Shown: positions 10,036 through 21,346, counted from the stretch's first letter. The stretch: DNA of 64,000 nucleotides from Selaginella moellendorffii (GCF_000143415.4 NW_003314267.1:3027955-3091954), one strand, 5' to 3'. The notes: a model not told the origin generated them from the letters alone. A program made the numbers and translations.

Positions 10036-11600
10036 AATTCGCAATCTAGTGCCTACCCAGCCTCTTGCAGATATTCCTTATTGTCTTTGGACCGGGAAGC
10101 AAGTCAGCTTGAGACATCTACGAGTTTTTTATGCAAAAGTTTCTAACAGTCATCGCAGAAAATTGGAGCCGAAGAGCATTCCTTGCATCATGGTTGGCTA
10201 TTGTCTCGAGACTAAAGCTTATCGTCTTTACAACATGGCCACCAGATCAATTCTTATCAGCAGAGATGTCCAGTTTGATGAGAATTCTCTTTACAAGCAT
10301 TGTTATAAAAATCCTGAGACTCCATCTTATGTTTTACTTTATGATGAAGAGGACGTTTCTAGGGCATCTGGGCCGCAGCCGCACTCCTCAGCAGCAGGTC
10401 GAAGCAGAGTCGCAGCCCCCACTCGAGCCTAGTCCTGTCACACCCGAGCAAGAAGATGAAGCAGTTACGCCATTTGATGACGCCTTCATTTTTCCAGGTT
10501 TGTTTGATGAACCAGAGGAGGAGGAGTCTCCACCAGGGCAGCCGCAAGCAGAGCCTAGTACTCCTGTGGCTGCAAGATCTCAGCAAGAAGCCGATCCAAT
10601 TATTCCCAGCAAACCTTATCGGACTGTCACACGCAGCTATTTATCGCAAGCAGCTCAAGATGCTCAAGACTCCGGCCTCAAATTGCTGTCAGTCATGGAG
10701 CAGCTTCCTTCTGAACCAGGCACAGTTTGTGTAGCTCTCCAATCACCAGAAGCAGGACAGTGGAAGGCTGCTATGCAGGAGGAGTACAACTCTTTGGTAC
10801 GTAACAAGGTTTGTGAGTTTGTTTCTCTTCCACCAGGCGGGAAAATTGTCAGTACCAAGTGCAAATTGGATGCCATTCGAGCAGTGACTCGACATCGAGC
10901 TCGCTTTGTAGCAAGAGGATTTAGTCAAGTACTTGGTGTGGATTTTTCTGAGACTTTTTCGCAGGTGGCTAAAATGTCTTCTATAAGAATTATTGCAGCA
11001 TATTGGGATCTGGAGTCCATCAGCTTGATATCAAGATGGCCTTTTTATATGCTAAGTTTAAGGAGGAAGTCTATATTTCTCAGCCAAATGGATTTATTAT
11101 CCTAGGACAGGAACCTAAGGTGTGTCGACTTAAGCGTGTGGCTTGAAGTAGGCTCTTAGAGTGGTATGAGCACATGGACAAGTTTCTTTCCTCCATTAAC
11201 TTTAAGAAGGATAGCAATGTGTATATTTCTAGCTTTGGAGCTGCGACAGTACTTATCCCAGTTTAAGATTTCAGCGACTGGACATCTTTCTTATTGCCTT
11301 GGGATCCAGGTGCTTTGGGACAGAGAAGCATCGGTCATCGAGCTCTCTCAAGCACATTATGTTGAAGAAATCTTGCACAAGTTCAACATGCAAGATTGCA
11401 AGCCCATGACAACGCCCATGGATCCAGGTCTTGTGCTGTCTATTGAGCAAAGTCCCAACTGTGAGGAGGAGAAAGCAATGATGGTGAAAGTTCCATATCG
11501 ACAAGCAGTTGGATGCCTTATTTATCTAGCCATCAGTACTAGACCAGATGTAGTTGGAGCAATCTACAACATTTCCTTCATTTGGCATATTAATCATTTC
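10036..11600 (+). mobile_element. Ty1/Copia retrotransposon, 3' half (linker and reverse transcriptase)
   Basis: It begins in mid-integrase (RNLVPTQPL; WTGKQVSLRHLRVF), continues through the acidic linker, and gives reverse-transcriptase blocks (QWKAAMQEEYNSL; ARGFSQVLGVDFSETF) after a shift of frame. The last part (11166-11612) has GHLSYCLGIQV, YVEEILHKFNM, TPMDPG and PYRQAVGCLIYLA. RNase H and the 3' LTR are absent: homology stops at about 11575, and AT-rich unrelated DNA follows. Together with 4318-5693 it forms one interrupted element. Confidence 0.85.
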
Positions 11601-13380
11601 TTACTTTCATAATTTTCATTCTTAAGTATATATTATCCTCCTCATAGTATGTGTAGTTTAGAATCTTACATTTTTTTTTGGTGTCTCTAATAATTTCTTC
11701 AAAATCTAGTCTTGAATATTCCCCTATTCTAAAGAGTTTATATTGAATGTATTTCCCTAATAATGAATGTTGTTAAGAGGCTTTGTCTTACAGCTAAAGA
11801 GTCTATCTATTCCCTTGAAATTGCAAAAGCATTTTCACTTTCCCATATTAAGTATTGACTTTAATGTTAAGGAAGTTGAGCAATATAGGATAAAGTATTT
11901 TATAATAGGATGTTCTATAATATTAAGCCCTTTAGGATATAATTTTATTCTTTTTTCTATGCTTTTGCATTGAATATTATTGAGAATTCCTCTTCTAATA
12001 ATTCTTTATCCACTAATTCTATTTCCACTTATTTTTATTCTTGATTCTTTCCACTTTCTCCTATTTGCCCTAATATTTTAAACATTTTTGTCTTTGGATG
12101 AGGGGGTAAAGTAGATAAAAACTTGACCCTAATGATAAAAAGATGACAAGTGACAATAATATTGGAGTGAGGATGAATGGCATAGATTGTAGAGTGAGAA
12201 TAAGTTTAGAAAGTCTTAAAAGATTATACAATTCGATGAGTGAGGTCAAATATATTAAAATTTTAGAGAGTGGAAGTTTTTTTCTTGCATAGAACTCTGC
12301 CCTAAGAAGAGTCCTTTATCTACTCTTTCTTCACTCTTAAAAGGAAAAAGAGTTTTTAAACTTTAGCTTTATTCAAACTTGCTGCATTTTATCCTCACTC
12401 TACCATCTATATTTAACCGCACTTCATTATTATAGGTTACATGTAATTAAAAATGCTATATTATTAATATAGTTTTTGCTAATTTTTTTAATTTTTATAA
12501 GTAATGATTACTCCATTTTATTTGTTTACTAAGTTCCAGGCACTAGGAGAAAAAAATTTTGGGTGGGGGGGGGGACACACACTAGATTCCCCCCCTTCCC
12601 CCAATTCCAATCCTAGATCACTAATGGGGTGTATGGAACAAAATTCCCCCCCTTTAAAAACATCCCCCATAGGGACATATAAAGCTTTGGCCTTATATAC
12701 TATACTAGATAAAGATAAAGATCATAAATCCAAGTTAATATAGGCCTTGGAAGCTGACTAAAGAGAAGAGGTAAAAATAGGTTTTATTGATAAGTCTAAG
12801 CTAGATTTAGAGGCTCCCTAAAGGGCAAATATAAAAACAAGATTTTCCATTTATTACAGTGATGTTTGGTGAACAGTTATTCTTGAAGTTCTCTACTTTC
12901 GTTATAGTTTCAAAGTATTTGGTAGATATGCAGAAGGTTATAATTGGTTAAATGGGATTTCATAGTTAGTTGATATCTATGCCATGGATTTGTGGGGTAG
13001 ATCCATCGGGGCCTCGCATTGAGATTAATCTTGTATTTATAATTTATAAACATGTTTATAATGTAAACTTTCATTTGATCCATTGGATTAATAAATCTAC
13101 TATTAAGAAACATAAGTGTTGTTGTGATACACTACTATTAAATGTTGCTGCATGCACCATATCCAACATACAATAAATTATTCAATATAGTAATAGTTTT
13201 AAATTTTTATTTACATAAATATGACTATGTATAAATAATTTTTAAACATAAATCACATAGATGTTTCATATAAATAGCTAGCTAGAACATGAAAAAAATT
13301 CAGGCCAAAGTAGATAAACAGATCCTCTGATGCAAACATCAGAAGTCTACCATCGGTTTCTGCAAAACACCAAACTCAAA
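11601..13380. other. AT-rich intergenic DNA, no gene seen
   Basis: No open frame has recognisable content. The stretch is AT-rich and carries homopolymer tracts, notably a run of ten G at 12565-12574 and C runs at about 12590-12602 and 12644-12650. It is probably old transposon debris. Confidence 0.5.
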
Positions 13381-13954
13381 ATCAACACATGCTCACAAAG
13401 AATCCTAGCTACTGGAGGTGGAAAATTAGAATCCATGTGAGGAGGCTGAACATTAGAATCCAACTGCTGGGGTGTCACCACACGATCTACGGCATCCAGC
13501 ACTTCCGCCCAATCAGAGGGGGGCATCGCTCAATGCGAGGTAAGTTTCTGCTTCCGCGCGCGTCGCAAAACCCTTAAACTGAGCCATAGCTTCAAAACAC
13601 GAACACGGCATTCAATTTTTTGAACACGAACACAGAACACGGAAATGAACACGGATAAACACGGGTGAAAACACGAATATTCTCTAGAATATTCTACTTA
13701 TCACTCCATCTCATCTAAAAGCTCCTCATTAGCAGGATCATCATCTTCGTCTTCGTCCTCTTCTTCCATGGCTTCAATATCAACATCAGTAATTTGAGGA
13801 ATACTTCCTGTCTGGCTCAAGTCACTTGGAGCATTGACCGAGTCAATGAACACGGCCTGTGTTAACACGGCTGGGGGCCGTGTTCATGTCACCACGCCAA
13901 CATGCCGTGGTGCACGGCATGTTTTGAAGCACTGAACCGAGCACCAGGGTAGCG
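13381..13954. other. Low-complexity ACACG-rich DNA with an acidic minus-strand tail
   Basis: 13600-13680 and 13850-13920 are rich in gaacacgg-type words in both orientations. On the minus strand, 13693-13840 reads as an acidic carboxy-terminal tail (EEEDEDEDDDPANEELLDEM, then stop). This could be the end of a transposase or another lost gene. Nothing upstream of it is recognisable, so no function is assigned. Confidence 0.35.
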
Positions 13955-14068
13955 ATGAACCTAGGATAAAATGTAAATCCAGAATGAAACAAGCGCAGCA
14001 AACCTGTGCACTGCACTCCTCCCATGTGTGGTAGATCCCAGGCTGCCGTCCACACACATTCTTGGGCG
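13955..14068. repeat. Short dispersed repeat upstream of BCD1 (partner 4190-4312)
   Basis: It is a same-orientation match to 4190-4312. It ends about 40 bp before the BCD1 start codon, so transposon-derived sequence makes up most of the proximal promoter or 5' UTR of that gene. Confidence 0.75.
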
Positions 14069-14108
14069 AGTGAAGACTTAGGGTTCTTGGGTTTAGGGTT
14101 TTGTTGCG

Positions 14109-15319
14109 ATGAGCGGCAAATGCGAGGAGTGTGGGCAGAGCGCCGCCAAGTACAAGTGCCCCGGCTGCGGCTTGCGCTCGTGCGGCTTATCCTGTGTGAA
14201 AGCGCACAAGGCTCGAATCGGCTGCACTGGGAAGCGCGATCCGACAGCGTTTGTGAAAATCTCGGATTTCGATGACAATCGGATCATGTCGGGTAAGTGG
14301 ATTCGATTTGCACCTAGTGAGGATTCTTATGTGGAGTTGTAGATTATAATTTTCTCGAGGAGGCTCTGAGAGTGGCTGATGTTGCGAAGCGATCGAAATA
14401 TAAGTCTTTTGTGGGAGGCCGCAAGCCGGGCGTGTTGAAGGAGCTGATCTACCAGGCTCGCTTTCGCAAAACCAAGTTTGTTCACATGGCAAATGGAATG
14501 TCGAGAAGGATAGCTAATACCACGTACTTCAACAGGAAGTAAGCTCTCCCACTTTCCTCCTCACGGATTGTTCTTTGCTAAAGCTTTAAATGCACTCTAG
14601 GCGGAAGTGCATGTACTGGAGAGTTGAATGGATCTTTCATTCCACCGACATTCGCCTTGTTGACGAGAAGTATGTTCATCCCTGCTCGACTCTTCAAGTG
14701 TATTGACTGACACGATTCCTCTATTTTTTCCAGTTTGGACGAGCATGTCAACCTTGGTACCGTGCTTGAGAAACATTTATCGCCCCAGTCGCACAGTCCG
14801 ACCGCTCGACACCAATTGCGGGACTTTTTGCAGCAACCAGTAGATCAGCTGAAGCTTCTCTTCAAGAAAGAGCTCGATGATGTAAGAACTTGTGTGTGTG
14901 TTTTGTATCCGGTTGCTAATTCTGGTAACCATCAGGCCAAAGAATCGTACTACGAGCTAAACATCAACGAATCTCTTCGCCAGCAGCTTTCTTTCAAGAC
15001 AGTATTGGAGTTTCCAGAGATCAGGGTCGTGCTGCCGTCCGATATAGACAGGTTTTCCATTGTAGAAGAAGAGCCGAAGCCCGTCAAGCCTGCTGCTTCC
15101 CCTGTTAAATCAGTGGCGGAAGAGTTGGTCGAGCAAACTGGTAAGACGTTTCGAGAAGAGGAAATCAAGGACGAAGAGCAGGACAAAGAGCAGGACGATA
15201 TGAAAATGTATGATTTCCTCGGAGATCTACCAGGACAGGCAGACTTACTATGGAAAAGTATGGAGGTCCAGCCGCCAAGTTTGATGAATGACGTGGAAGA
15301 CGGAGAACTCTCGGGCTAG
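14109..15319 (+). CDS. BCD1: Box C/D snoRNA protein 1 (BCD1/ZNHIT6-like)
   Basis: BCD1 is a nuclear assembly factor for box C/D snoRNPs. Five exons keep frame: 14109-14292, 14343-14538, 14601-14669, 14734-14881 and 14936-15319 (326 aa; introns 50-64 nt, all GT-AG). The N-terminus is a HIT-type zinc finger with C5, C8, C17, C20, C25, C29, H33 and C39, followed by the family-typical CTGKRDPTAFVKI. A conserved middle region (KPGVLKELIYQARF; CMYWRVEWIFH) leads to an acidic tail rich in E and D. The stop lies 49 bp from the stop of the convergent membrane-protein gene. A decayed copy of exons 2-5 lies at 19190-19900. The identification is firm. Confidence 0.92.
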
Positions 15320-15368
15320 TTTCTGGGACACACAGGCTTTCTTTTCCAAAAGTTTTGTAGAATTCGCA

Positions 15369-15929
15369 TTAGAGTTCGATGAAAGCAAAGAGAACAGATG
15401 AGATGAAGATGAGGAGACCAGAGGCCGACAAAACTATGAGGGGAATTCCAGCGCGTTCCGTCCAACTGCTATCACAACTAAAAGGTCCCAACCTCAGCTC
15501 GATGAGACTAATCATAGACAGCATGAGGAAGATCGTCCCAGCGACAGAGCCTATGGCCGATGCCAGCATTCCGAGCCTCAAGAGGCGGTTGTTAATCTCC
15601 GCGGCCTGGGATTCTTCGATGTGTGTGCTGTTGGCGAATATGATGTAGAGCTTGAGTCCGTGAGCTACAAGGCTAGAGAATAGGAAGGAAGCAAACGCGA
15701 GAACTTCGTAAAGAAAAAGGTACTTCACTGCATCGGGTCCGACGGGGCAGTCTGTTTCCAAAGCGGCTGCTTTGGTGCTGGAGAATGAGAGGCCCAAGAA
15801 CACAGCTATGGTGAAGAAGGAATTCACAGCTACGACTTCGTCCAGCGTGGTGACATGAACCTGGGTGGCTCCTTTGAAGGAAACCATTCTGCGGGAGGAG
15901 CTAGATGGGAGCAGCGTCTTGCCGTCCAT
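15369..15929 (-). CDS. Four-transmembrane plant protein A1 (uncharacterised family)
   Basis: This is a single exon of 186 aa. I chose the ATG at 15927-15929 (MDGKTLLPSSSS) because the frame further upstream offers only TTG. The protein has four hydrophobic segments: VNSFFTIAVFLGLSF, the stretch around YEVLAFASFLFSSLVAHG, LGMLASAIGSVAGTIFLML, and the C-terminal IPLIVLSASGLLIFISSV. Two cysteines (TDCPVGP; FSCDSSW) lie in the likely extracytoplasmic loops. The Q-V-H-V-T-x-L-D-E-V-V-x-V-N-S-F-F-T block is shared with paralogs at 16058-16694 and 19955-20512. I recognise it only as a plant membrane-protein family of unknown role. Confidence 0.8.
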   Translation of the reverse strand: MDGKTLLPSSSSRRMVSFKGATQVHVTTLDEVVAVNSFFTIAVFLGLSFSSTKAAALETDCPVGPDAVKYLFLYEVLAFASFLFSSLVAHGLKLYIIFANSTHIEESQAAEINNRLLRLGMLASAIGSVAGTIFLMLSMISLIELRLGPFSCDSSWTERAGIPLIVLSASGLLIFISSVLFAFIEL

Positions 15930-16057
15930 TGGGAGAGAACGCAATAGCAAAGGTGTCGAATTACGACAAAGTTCTCGACAGTGACAATTCCGTGGGGACC
16001 GTGTTTACGTTCTGACCGGGTCACGTTGGAAGAACACGCTGTCTCCCGGGTGCCTTG

Positions 16058-16694
16058 TCAGTGAAGGAAAGCATAAAAGACAGCCGAGATGAAGATGACA
16101 ACGCCAGTAGAGACGAGGACGATGAGCGGGACGGCAGCCTGAAGCACCCAGGAATCGCCGCAGACGAGGCTTCCAAATCTCAACTGGACGTAGTTGATGA
16201 GGGAGAGCATGAGGAAGACGGTTCCAGCGCCAGATCCGACTGCTGACGCGAGTATCCCCAGGCGTAGCAGCTTGTGGTTCATCGTTGCCGAGTCCACCGA
16301 AGCCTCTTTGCTGTTCTTGAAAACCATGAGGAGCTTGAGGCCGTGCGCCACGAGGCTCGAGAACTGGAAGAAGCTGAAAGCGACGACTTCGTAGACAATG
16401 AGACGCTTGAAAGTGGAGGGGCCGGGGATGCATTCGTGCTTGGCGTCGTTGGGAGAGCCAACGTGGAGGTTGGAGGTGGTGAGCGTGATGCCGACGAAGA
16501 CCGCGACAGTGAAGAAGGAATTGACACTTACGACTTCGTCCAGGGCCGTGACGTGAACCTGGCTTGTGCTTGCGCTGAAATGCCGGCGAATGCTCTCCAG
16601 CTCCGATGGAGTTCTACAGCGAGAAAGAACTGCTTGAGGAGGATCAAGTCGGAAGAAGCTGTTACCTGGCTACTCGGTAGGGGATTTTGTCCAT
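16058..16694 (-). CDS. Four-transmembrane plant protein B1, paralog of A1
   Basis: There are two exons on the minus strand: 16666-16694 (starts MDKIPYRVA) and 16058-16613, separated by a 52-nt GT-AG intron, giving 194 aa. Without the intron the frame has no usable ATG and meets a stop, so the splice decides the start. The protein has the same four hydrophobic segments as A1 (VNSFFTVAVFVGI; FFQFSSLVAHGLKLL; LGILASAVGSGAGTVFLML; AAVPLIVLVSTGVVIFIS). It lies just upstream of A1 on the same strand, so the pair probably arose by an older tandem duplication. It is divergent from the GH17 glucanase, with 336 bp between start codons. Confidence 0.78.
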
Positions 16695-16977
16695 CGCCTC
16701 GCCATCATCTTCCATTTTTTGCGGATCGAGCTCTTCGTCAACAGGGCACATAGGAGATTCGCAGATGGTCCAGAGGAATCCAATGCTCTTTTACGCCGAG
16801 ATTAACGGGTGACTTACGGGCAGCGTAAAACTAAAGGACGCTACCGTTTTCGCATGAAAGCTTAAAGAGGAAAGTCCAGATTTACGATGACTCTTCAAGC
16901 AACGCATGCAAGCTACACGACTAAGATTTAGTAACTTCAGTTTACGGCAGTTGGAAGATCTGAGTTTCTTGGATCCG

Positions 16978-16984
16978 TATAAAT
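16978..16984 (+). promoter_or_regulatory. TATA box of the GH17 glucanase gene
   Basis: TATAAAT lies 47 bp upstream of the ATG at 17031, leaving room for a short leader. The position and sequence fit a core promoter, but there is no transcript evidence. Confidence 0.5.
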
Positions 16985-17030
16985 TTCGAGCTCAGGAGAT
17001 GGCACCGCCGCGTCGCGAAACCAACCAACC

Positions 17031-18591
17031 ATGGGTGGAAGAACAACGCAGATTGTTGCGGCCGTTGCGTTTCTATGGCTGGCTTGTCTAGCTCGCGACC
17101 GCACTGCTGGTAAGTCATTCCTTCCTTGTATTATATGTTTCCTCTCGTTCTTATTGAGTCTTGTTTTGCTTGCGTCCATCAGATGCACAAGGAATGGGAA
17201 TCAACTATGGAACTCTTTCAAACGAGATTTTGCGTCCGCCAGAGGCTGTTGGACTGATCAAGGACCTCGGGTTTGACAGAGCCAAGATCTTTAGTGCCGA
17301 CTCCTCGATCATCCGGGCGTTTGCAAACAGCGGCGTGAAGTTGTCGGTGATGGTGGCCAACCAGCAAATCCCGGAGATAGCATCAAGCCAGAGCAGTGCA
17401 GACGCATGGGTGAAAAAGAATGTAGCTGCGTACTATCCAAAGACAGCCATAGACTCTGTTCTAGTCGGCAACGAGATTTTATCAGACAGTAGCATTCGAG
17501 AGTCGACTTGGCCGAAGTTGGTTCCGGCGATGGAGAAGATTCAATCAGCGCTTGAGAAGTTTGAGCTAGCAGGTTCCATCAAGGTGTCAACGCCCCTGGC
17601 TTCCGATGCTCTGGGAAACTCTTATCCTCCATCGGCTGGCTCGTTCAAGAGTGACATTGCAGAGTCCATCATCCAGCCGCTTCTCGAGTTTTTGTCCCGA
17701 ACGAACTCCTTCTACTGCGGGAACGTCTATCCATACTTTGCTTGGGCTGGCAATCCTGGCGAGATCCCACTCGACTACGCGCTCTTTGGCTCGCAGCAGG
17801 AGGTGGTGAGAGATGGGTCACTCAGCTACACAAACTTGTTTGATGCGATGGTCGATGCCACCATCTCTGCAATCGAGAAGCTCGGCTTTGGTTCTCTCGA
17901 TTTTGCTGTGTGCGAGACCGGCTGGCCGAGTAAAGGTGACGGTTCTCAGCCAGGCGCTACAGTCTCCAATGCTGCTCGCTACAACAACAGGCTGATCGCG
18001 AAGACCCTCAGAGCTCAGGGAACTCCCAAGAAGAGAGGCTACTTTCCGACGTATATCTTCGCTCTCTTCAACGAAAACCTCAAGAACGGTGCGGTCACTG
18101 AGCGGAACTTTGGCGTCACGTATCCGAATGGAGAGCTGGTTTACGCTTTGGATATCGCGGGAGGTGAGCGTGACACCCATGATGACACTGGTTCTTCTGG
18201 TGGTGGAAATGGTACTGAAAGTCCTCCCGGCGGTGAGAATGGTGGTGATGGAAATGGTAGCACAGGACGGAAGGAATGGTGTGTTGCCAACTCTGATGCT
18301 TCTCAAGCGCCGCTTCAGGCTGCTCTAGATTATGCTTGCTCCAGTGGAGGGGACTGCACTGCGATTCAACCCAACCAGCCGTGCTTCTTTCCGGAGACGA
18401 TGGTTTCTCGCGCCTCGTATGCGTTTAGCAGCTACTACAGCAAGATGAAGAGCTCCGGCGGCACTTGCGACTTTAACCAAGCAGCTCACGTAACCCAAAC
18501 AGATCCAAGTAAGTTTTTTGTTTTGTTTCTCTTTTCTTACGAGCTTCTTTACGCAGGCTATGGATCTTGTGTCTATCCCAGTCCAGCATGA
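17031..18591 (+). CDS. Glucan endo-1,3-beta-glucosidase, GH17 with X8 (CBM43) domain
   Basis: The enzyme hydrolyses beta-1,3-glucan (callose) in the cell wall. Three exons (17031-17109, 17183-18508, 18557-18591) give 479 aa, with introns of 73 and 48 nt. Residues 1-25 are a signal peptide. The GH17 domain starts at GMGINYG and holds both catalytic glutamates: E124 in VGNEI (acid/base) and E271 in VCETGWPSKG (nucleophile). A Ser/Gly-rich linker (about 345-385) joins an X8 carbohydrate-binding domain (from EWCVA, with its conserved cysteines) that ends at GSCVYPS. There is no hydrophobic GPI tail, so secretion to the wall is likely. The tandem copy keeps only the X8 end (21347-21610). Confidence 0.93.
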
Positions 18592-18723
18592 TCGACTCTT
18601 GGACTCTTAACTACTTCAATGGCTGTTGTACATACGAGCGGTTCGTTTATCTTTTATAGACTTACATTGTGTCACGTAACGGTTTTTAAAGTTCCAAGCC
18701 AAGCGCTTTGACAAGCTTTTGTG

Positions 18724-19189
18724 ATGGATTTCAGAGGATCGCCATTGGCTTTGTTCTCTCAGTTGTGGTGGTGTTTGCAGAGAATGAGAACGATCCTCCT
18801 CGAGTTTCTGTGGTCGAAGGGATCGTCTACTGTCAGGATTGTCAAGGGCATTGGACAAAGAAGATCTCAGGTACTTTGAAAGCTCCATTCTCACCAGGAT
18901 TTCCTTCTTCTTTTTCTCTCTTCACAGATGCTCTTGTGAGCGCTGTCTTCAAGAACAAGGCAGGTTGATCACAGCGTACGCCATGGACAACAGTGACGAC
19001 TCTGGTCAAATTTCCAAGCCTCCACCAAGAAAACACGACTTGCCTTGCACAGCTCGTCACAACATCTGACGAGACTTGCAACAAAACGACCAACGAGGGG
19101 GACGGTGCTCAAGGTGCCAAGCTGCGTCCATTCGCTTCTTATTACAACGAGATGTTCTTCAGAGTCGGGCCATTCGCCTTCACTCCACA
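18724..19189 (+). pseudogene. Broken Ole e 1-like gene, unit 1 copy
   Basis: It is collinear with the intact gene at 21698-22207. The ATG and first codons survive. A small deletion in the signal-peptide region shifts the frame, one base lost after the aaggcag motif makes an immediate TGA (near 18967), and about 20 nt are missing in the middle of exon 2. The 3' end is cut off by the duplication junction and never reaches the final YTCNE codons. The intact sister copy suggests this unit's gene was free to decay. Confidence 0.85.
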
Positions 19190-19900
19190 CTACGTACTTC
19201 AACAGGAAGTAAGCTCTCCTACTTTGCTCCTCACGGATTGTTCTTTGCTAAAGCTTTAAACGCATTCTAGGCGGAAGTGCACGTCGTTCATTCCACCGAC
19301 ATTTCGCCTTGTTGACGAGAAGTATGTTCATCCCTGCTCGACTCTTCTCGACTCTCCAAGTGTATTGACTAACACAATTCCTCTATCTTTTCAAGTTTGG
19401 ACGAGCATGTCAATCTTGGCACTGTGCTTGAGAAACATTTATCGCCCCAGTCGCACAGTCCGGATCAGCTGAAGCTTCTCGTCGAGAAAGAGATCGATGA
19501 CGTAAGAACTTGAGTGTGTTCTTTCTTTATATCCGGCTGCTAATTGTGGTAAACATCAAGCCAGAGAATCTTCCTACGAGCTAAACATCAACGAATCTCT
19601 TCGCCAACAGCTTTCTTTCAAGACAGTATCGGAGTTTCGTTGTGCTGCCGTCCGATATAGACATTGTAGAAGAAGAGCCGAAGTCCCGTCAAGCCTGCTG
19701 CTTCGCCTGTTAAATCAGTGGCGGAAGAGTTGGTCGAGCAAACCTGTAAGACGTTTCAAGAAGATGAAATCAAGGACGAAGAGCAGGACGATATGAAGAT
19801 GTATGATTTCCTGGGAGATCTACCAGGATAGGCAGACTTACTATGGAAAAGTATGGAGGTCCAGCCGCCAAGTTTGATGAATGGCGTGGAAGACGGAGAA
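19190..19900 (+). pseudogene. Truncated and decayed BCD1 copy (unit 2)
   Basis: It starts at the last bases of exon 2 and keeps remnants of exons 3, 4 and 5 with their introns. Exon 3 has lost about 25 nt (the YWRVEW segment), exon 4 is shortened, exon 5 has several small deletions, and a CAG-to-TAG change gives a stop (about 19829). The zinc finger and promoter were never duplicated, so this copy was non-functional from the start. Confidence 0.88.
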
Positions 19901-19954
19901 CTCTGGGACACAGGGAAACGGGCTTTCTTTTCCAAAAGTTTTGTAGAATTCGTA

Positions 19955-20512
19955 TTAGAGTTCGATGAAAGCGAAGAGAACAGATGAGATGAAGATGAGG
20001 AGACCAGAGGACGACAAAACTATGAAGGGAATTCCAGTGCGTTCCGTCCAGCTGCTATCACAACTAAAAGGTCCCAACCTCAGCTCGATGAGACTTATCA
20101 TAGACAGCATGAGGAAGATCGTCCCAGCGACAGAGCCTATGGCCGACGCGAGCATTCCGATCCTCAAGAGGCGGTTGTTAATCTCCGCGGCCTGGGATTC
20201 TTCGATAAGGTTGCTGTTGGCGAATATGATGTAGAGCTTGAGTCCGTGAGCTACAAGGCTAGAGAATAGGAAGGAAGCAAACGCGAGAACTTCGTAAAGA
20301 AGAAGGTACTTCACTGCATCGGGTCCAACGGGGCAGTCTGTTTCCAGATCGGCTGCTTTGGTGCTGGAGAATGAGAGGCCCAAGAACACAGCTATGGTGA
20401 AGAAGGAATTCACAGATACGACTTCGTCCAGCGTGGTGACATGAACCTGGGTGGCTCCTTTGAAGGAAACCATTCTGCGGGAGGAGCTAGATGGGAGCAG
20501 CCTATCGTCCAT
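19955..20512 (-). CDS. Four-transmembrane plant protein A2 (duplicate of A1)
   Basis: It is an intact single exon of 185 aa starting at the ATG 20510-20512 (MDDRLLPSSSS). It is nearly identical to A1 at 15369-15929, with a few substitutions, mostly in loops (for example LETDCP preceded by AAD instead of AAA) and near the start. All four hydrophobic segments and both loop cysteines are retained. It is one of the two protein-coding genes still intact in unit 2. Its short neighbouring upstream sequence is conserved with A1. Confidence 0.8.
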   Translation of the reverse strand: MDDRLLPSSSSRRMVSFKGATQVHVTTLDEVVSVNSFFTIAVFLGLSFSSTKAADLETDCPVGPDAVKYLLLYEVLAFASFLFSSLVAHGLKLYIIFANSNLIEESQAAEINNRLLRIGMLASAIGSVAGTIFLMLSMISLIELRLGPFSCDSSWTERTGIPFIVLSSSGLLIFISSVLFAFIEL

Positions 20513-20599
20513 TGGGAGAGAACGAAGTGGCAAAGGTGTCGAATCGCGTAACAATCGAACTTAAAGTTCTCGACAGTGACAATTCCGTGGGGACCGTGT

Positions 20600-21240
20600 T
20601 TACGTTCTGACTGGGTTGCGTTTCGTCCGGGAGAGCATTCGCCGGCATTCCAGCGCGAGCACAGGCCAGGTTCACGTCATGGCACTGGACGAAGTCGTAA
20701 GTGTCAATTCCTTCTTCACGGCATCAGCATCACACTCACCACCTCCAGCCTACATGTTGGCTCTTGCAACGACGCCAAGCACGACTGCATCCCCGGCCCC
20801 TCCACTTTCAAGCGTCTCATTGTCTGGGAAGTCATTGCTTTCAACTTCTTCCAGTTGTCGAGCCTCGTGGCGCACGGTCTCAAGCTCCTCATGGTTTCAA
20901 GCACAGCAAAGAGGCTTCGGTGGACTCGGCAACCATGAAACCACAAGCTGCTATACTCGCGTCAGCAGTCGGATCTGGCGTTGGAACCGCTCTCCCTCAT
21001 CAACTACGCCCAGTTGAGATTTGGAAGCCTCGTCTGCGGCGATTCCTGGGTGCTTCAGGCTGCCGTCCCGCTCATCGTTCTCGTCTCTACTGGCGTTGTC
21101 ATCTTCATCTCGGCTGTCTTCTGGATGACTTGTCAGTGAAGGAAAGCATACGAGAGAGCGTGTTCTTCTCGAGGAGGATCAAGTCGGAAGAAGTACCTGG
21201 ATACTCGGTAGGGGATTTTGTCCACGTCTTCCATTTTTGG
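20600..21240. pseudogene. Decayed, partly inverted four-TM gene B copy (unit 2)
   Basis: The body (about 20616-21130) now codes on the plus strand (VHVMALDEVVSVNSFF; PSTFKRLIVWEVIAF; SSLVAHGLKLLMV), while the first-exon remnant at about 21175-21225 keeps the minus orientation of the parental gene. An internal inversion is therefore needed. Frames shift several times and the first-exon ATG has become GTG. It is not functional. Confidence 0.8.
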
Positions 21241-21346
21241 CGGAACTGCTTTTTACGTCGAGATTAGTGGGTTAAAGCACTCTACCAGCTTAAAGACCAT
21301 GTATATTTGCAAATAATGTTCTAAAAATGGAATGACACCAGATGAT

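Noticed and set aside
13693-13870. hAT transposase carboxy terminus
   Set aside because: Only an acidic tail and a stop are visible; no dimerisation domain or terminal repeats could be recognised.
16274-16753. 159-codon plus-strand open frame
   Set aside because: It lies opposite the four-TM B gene, whose minus-strand splicing model gives a membrane protein paralogous to A1 and A2.
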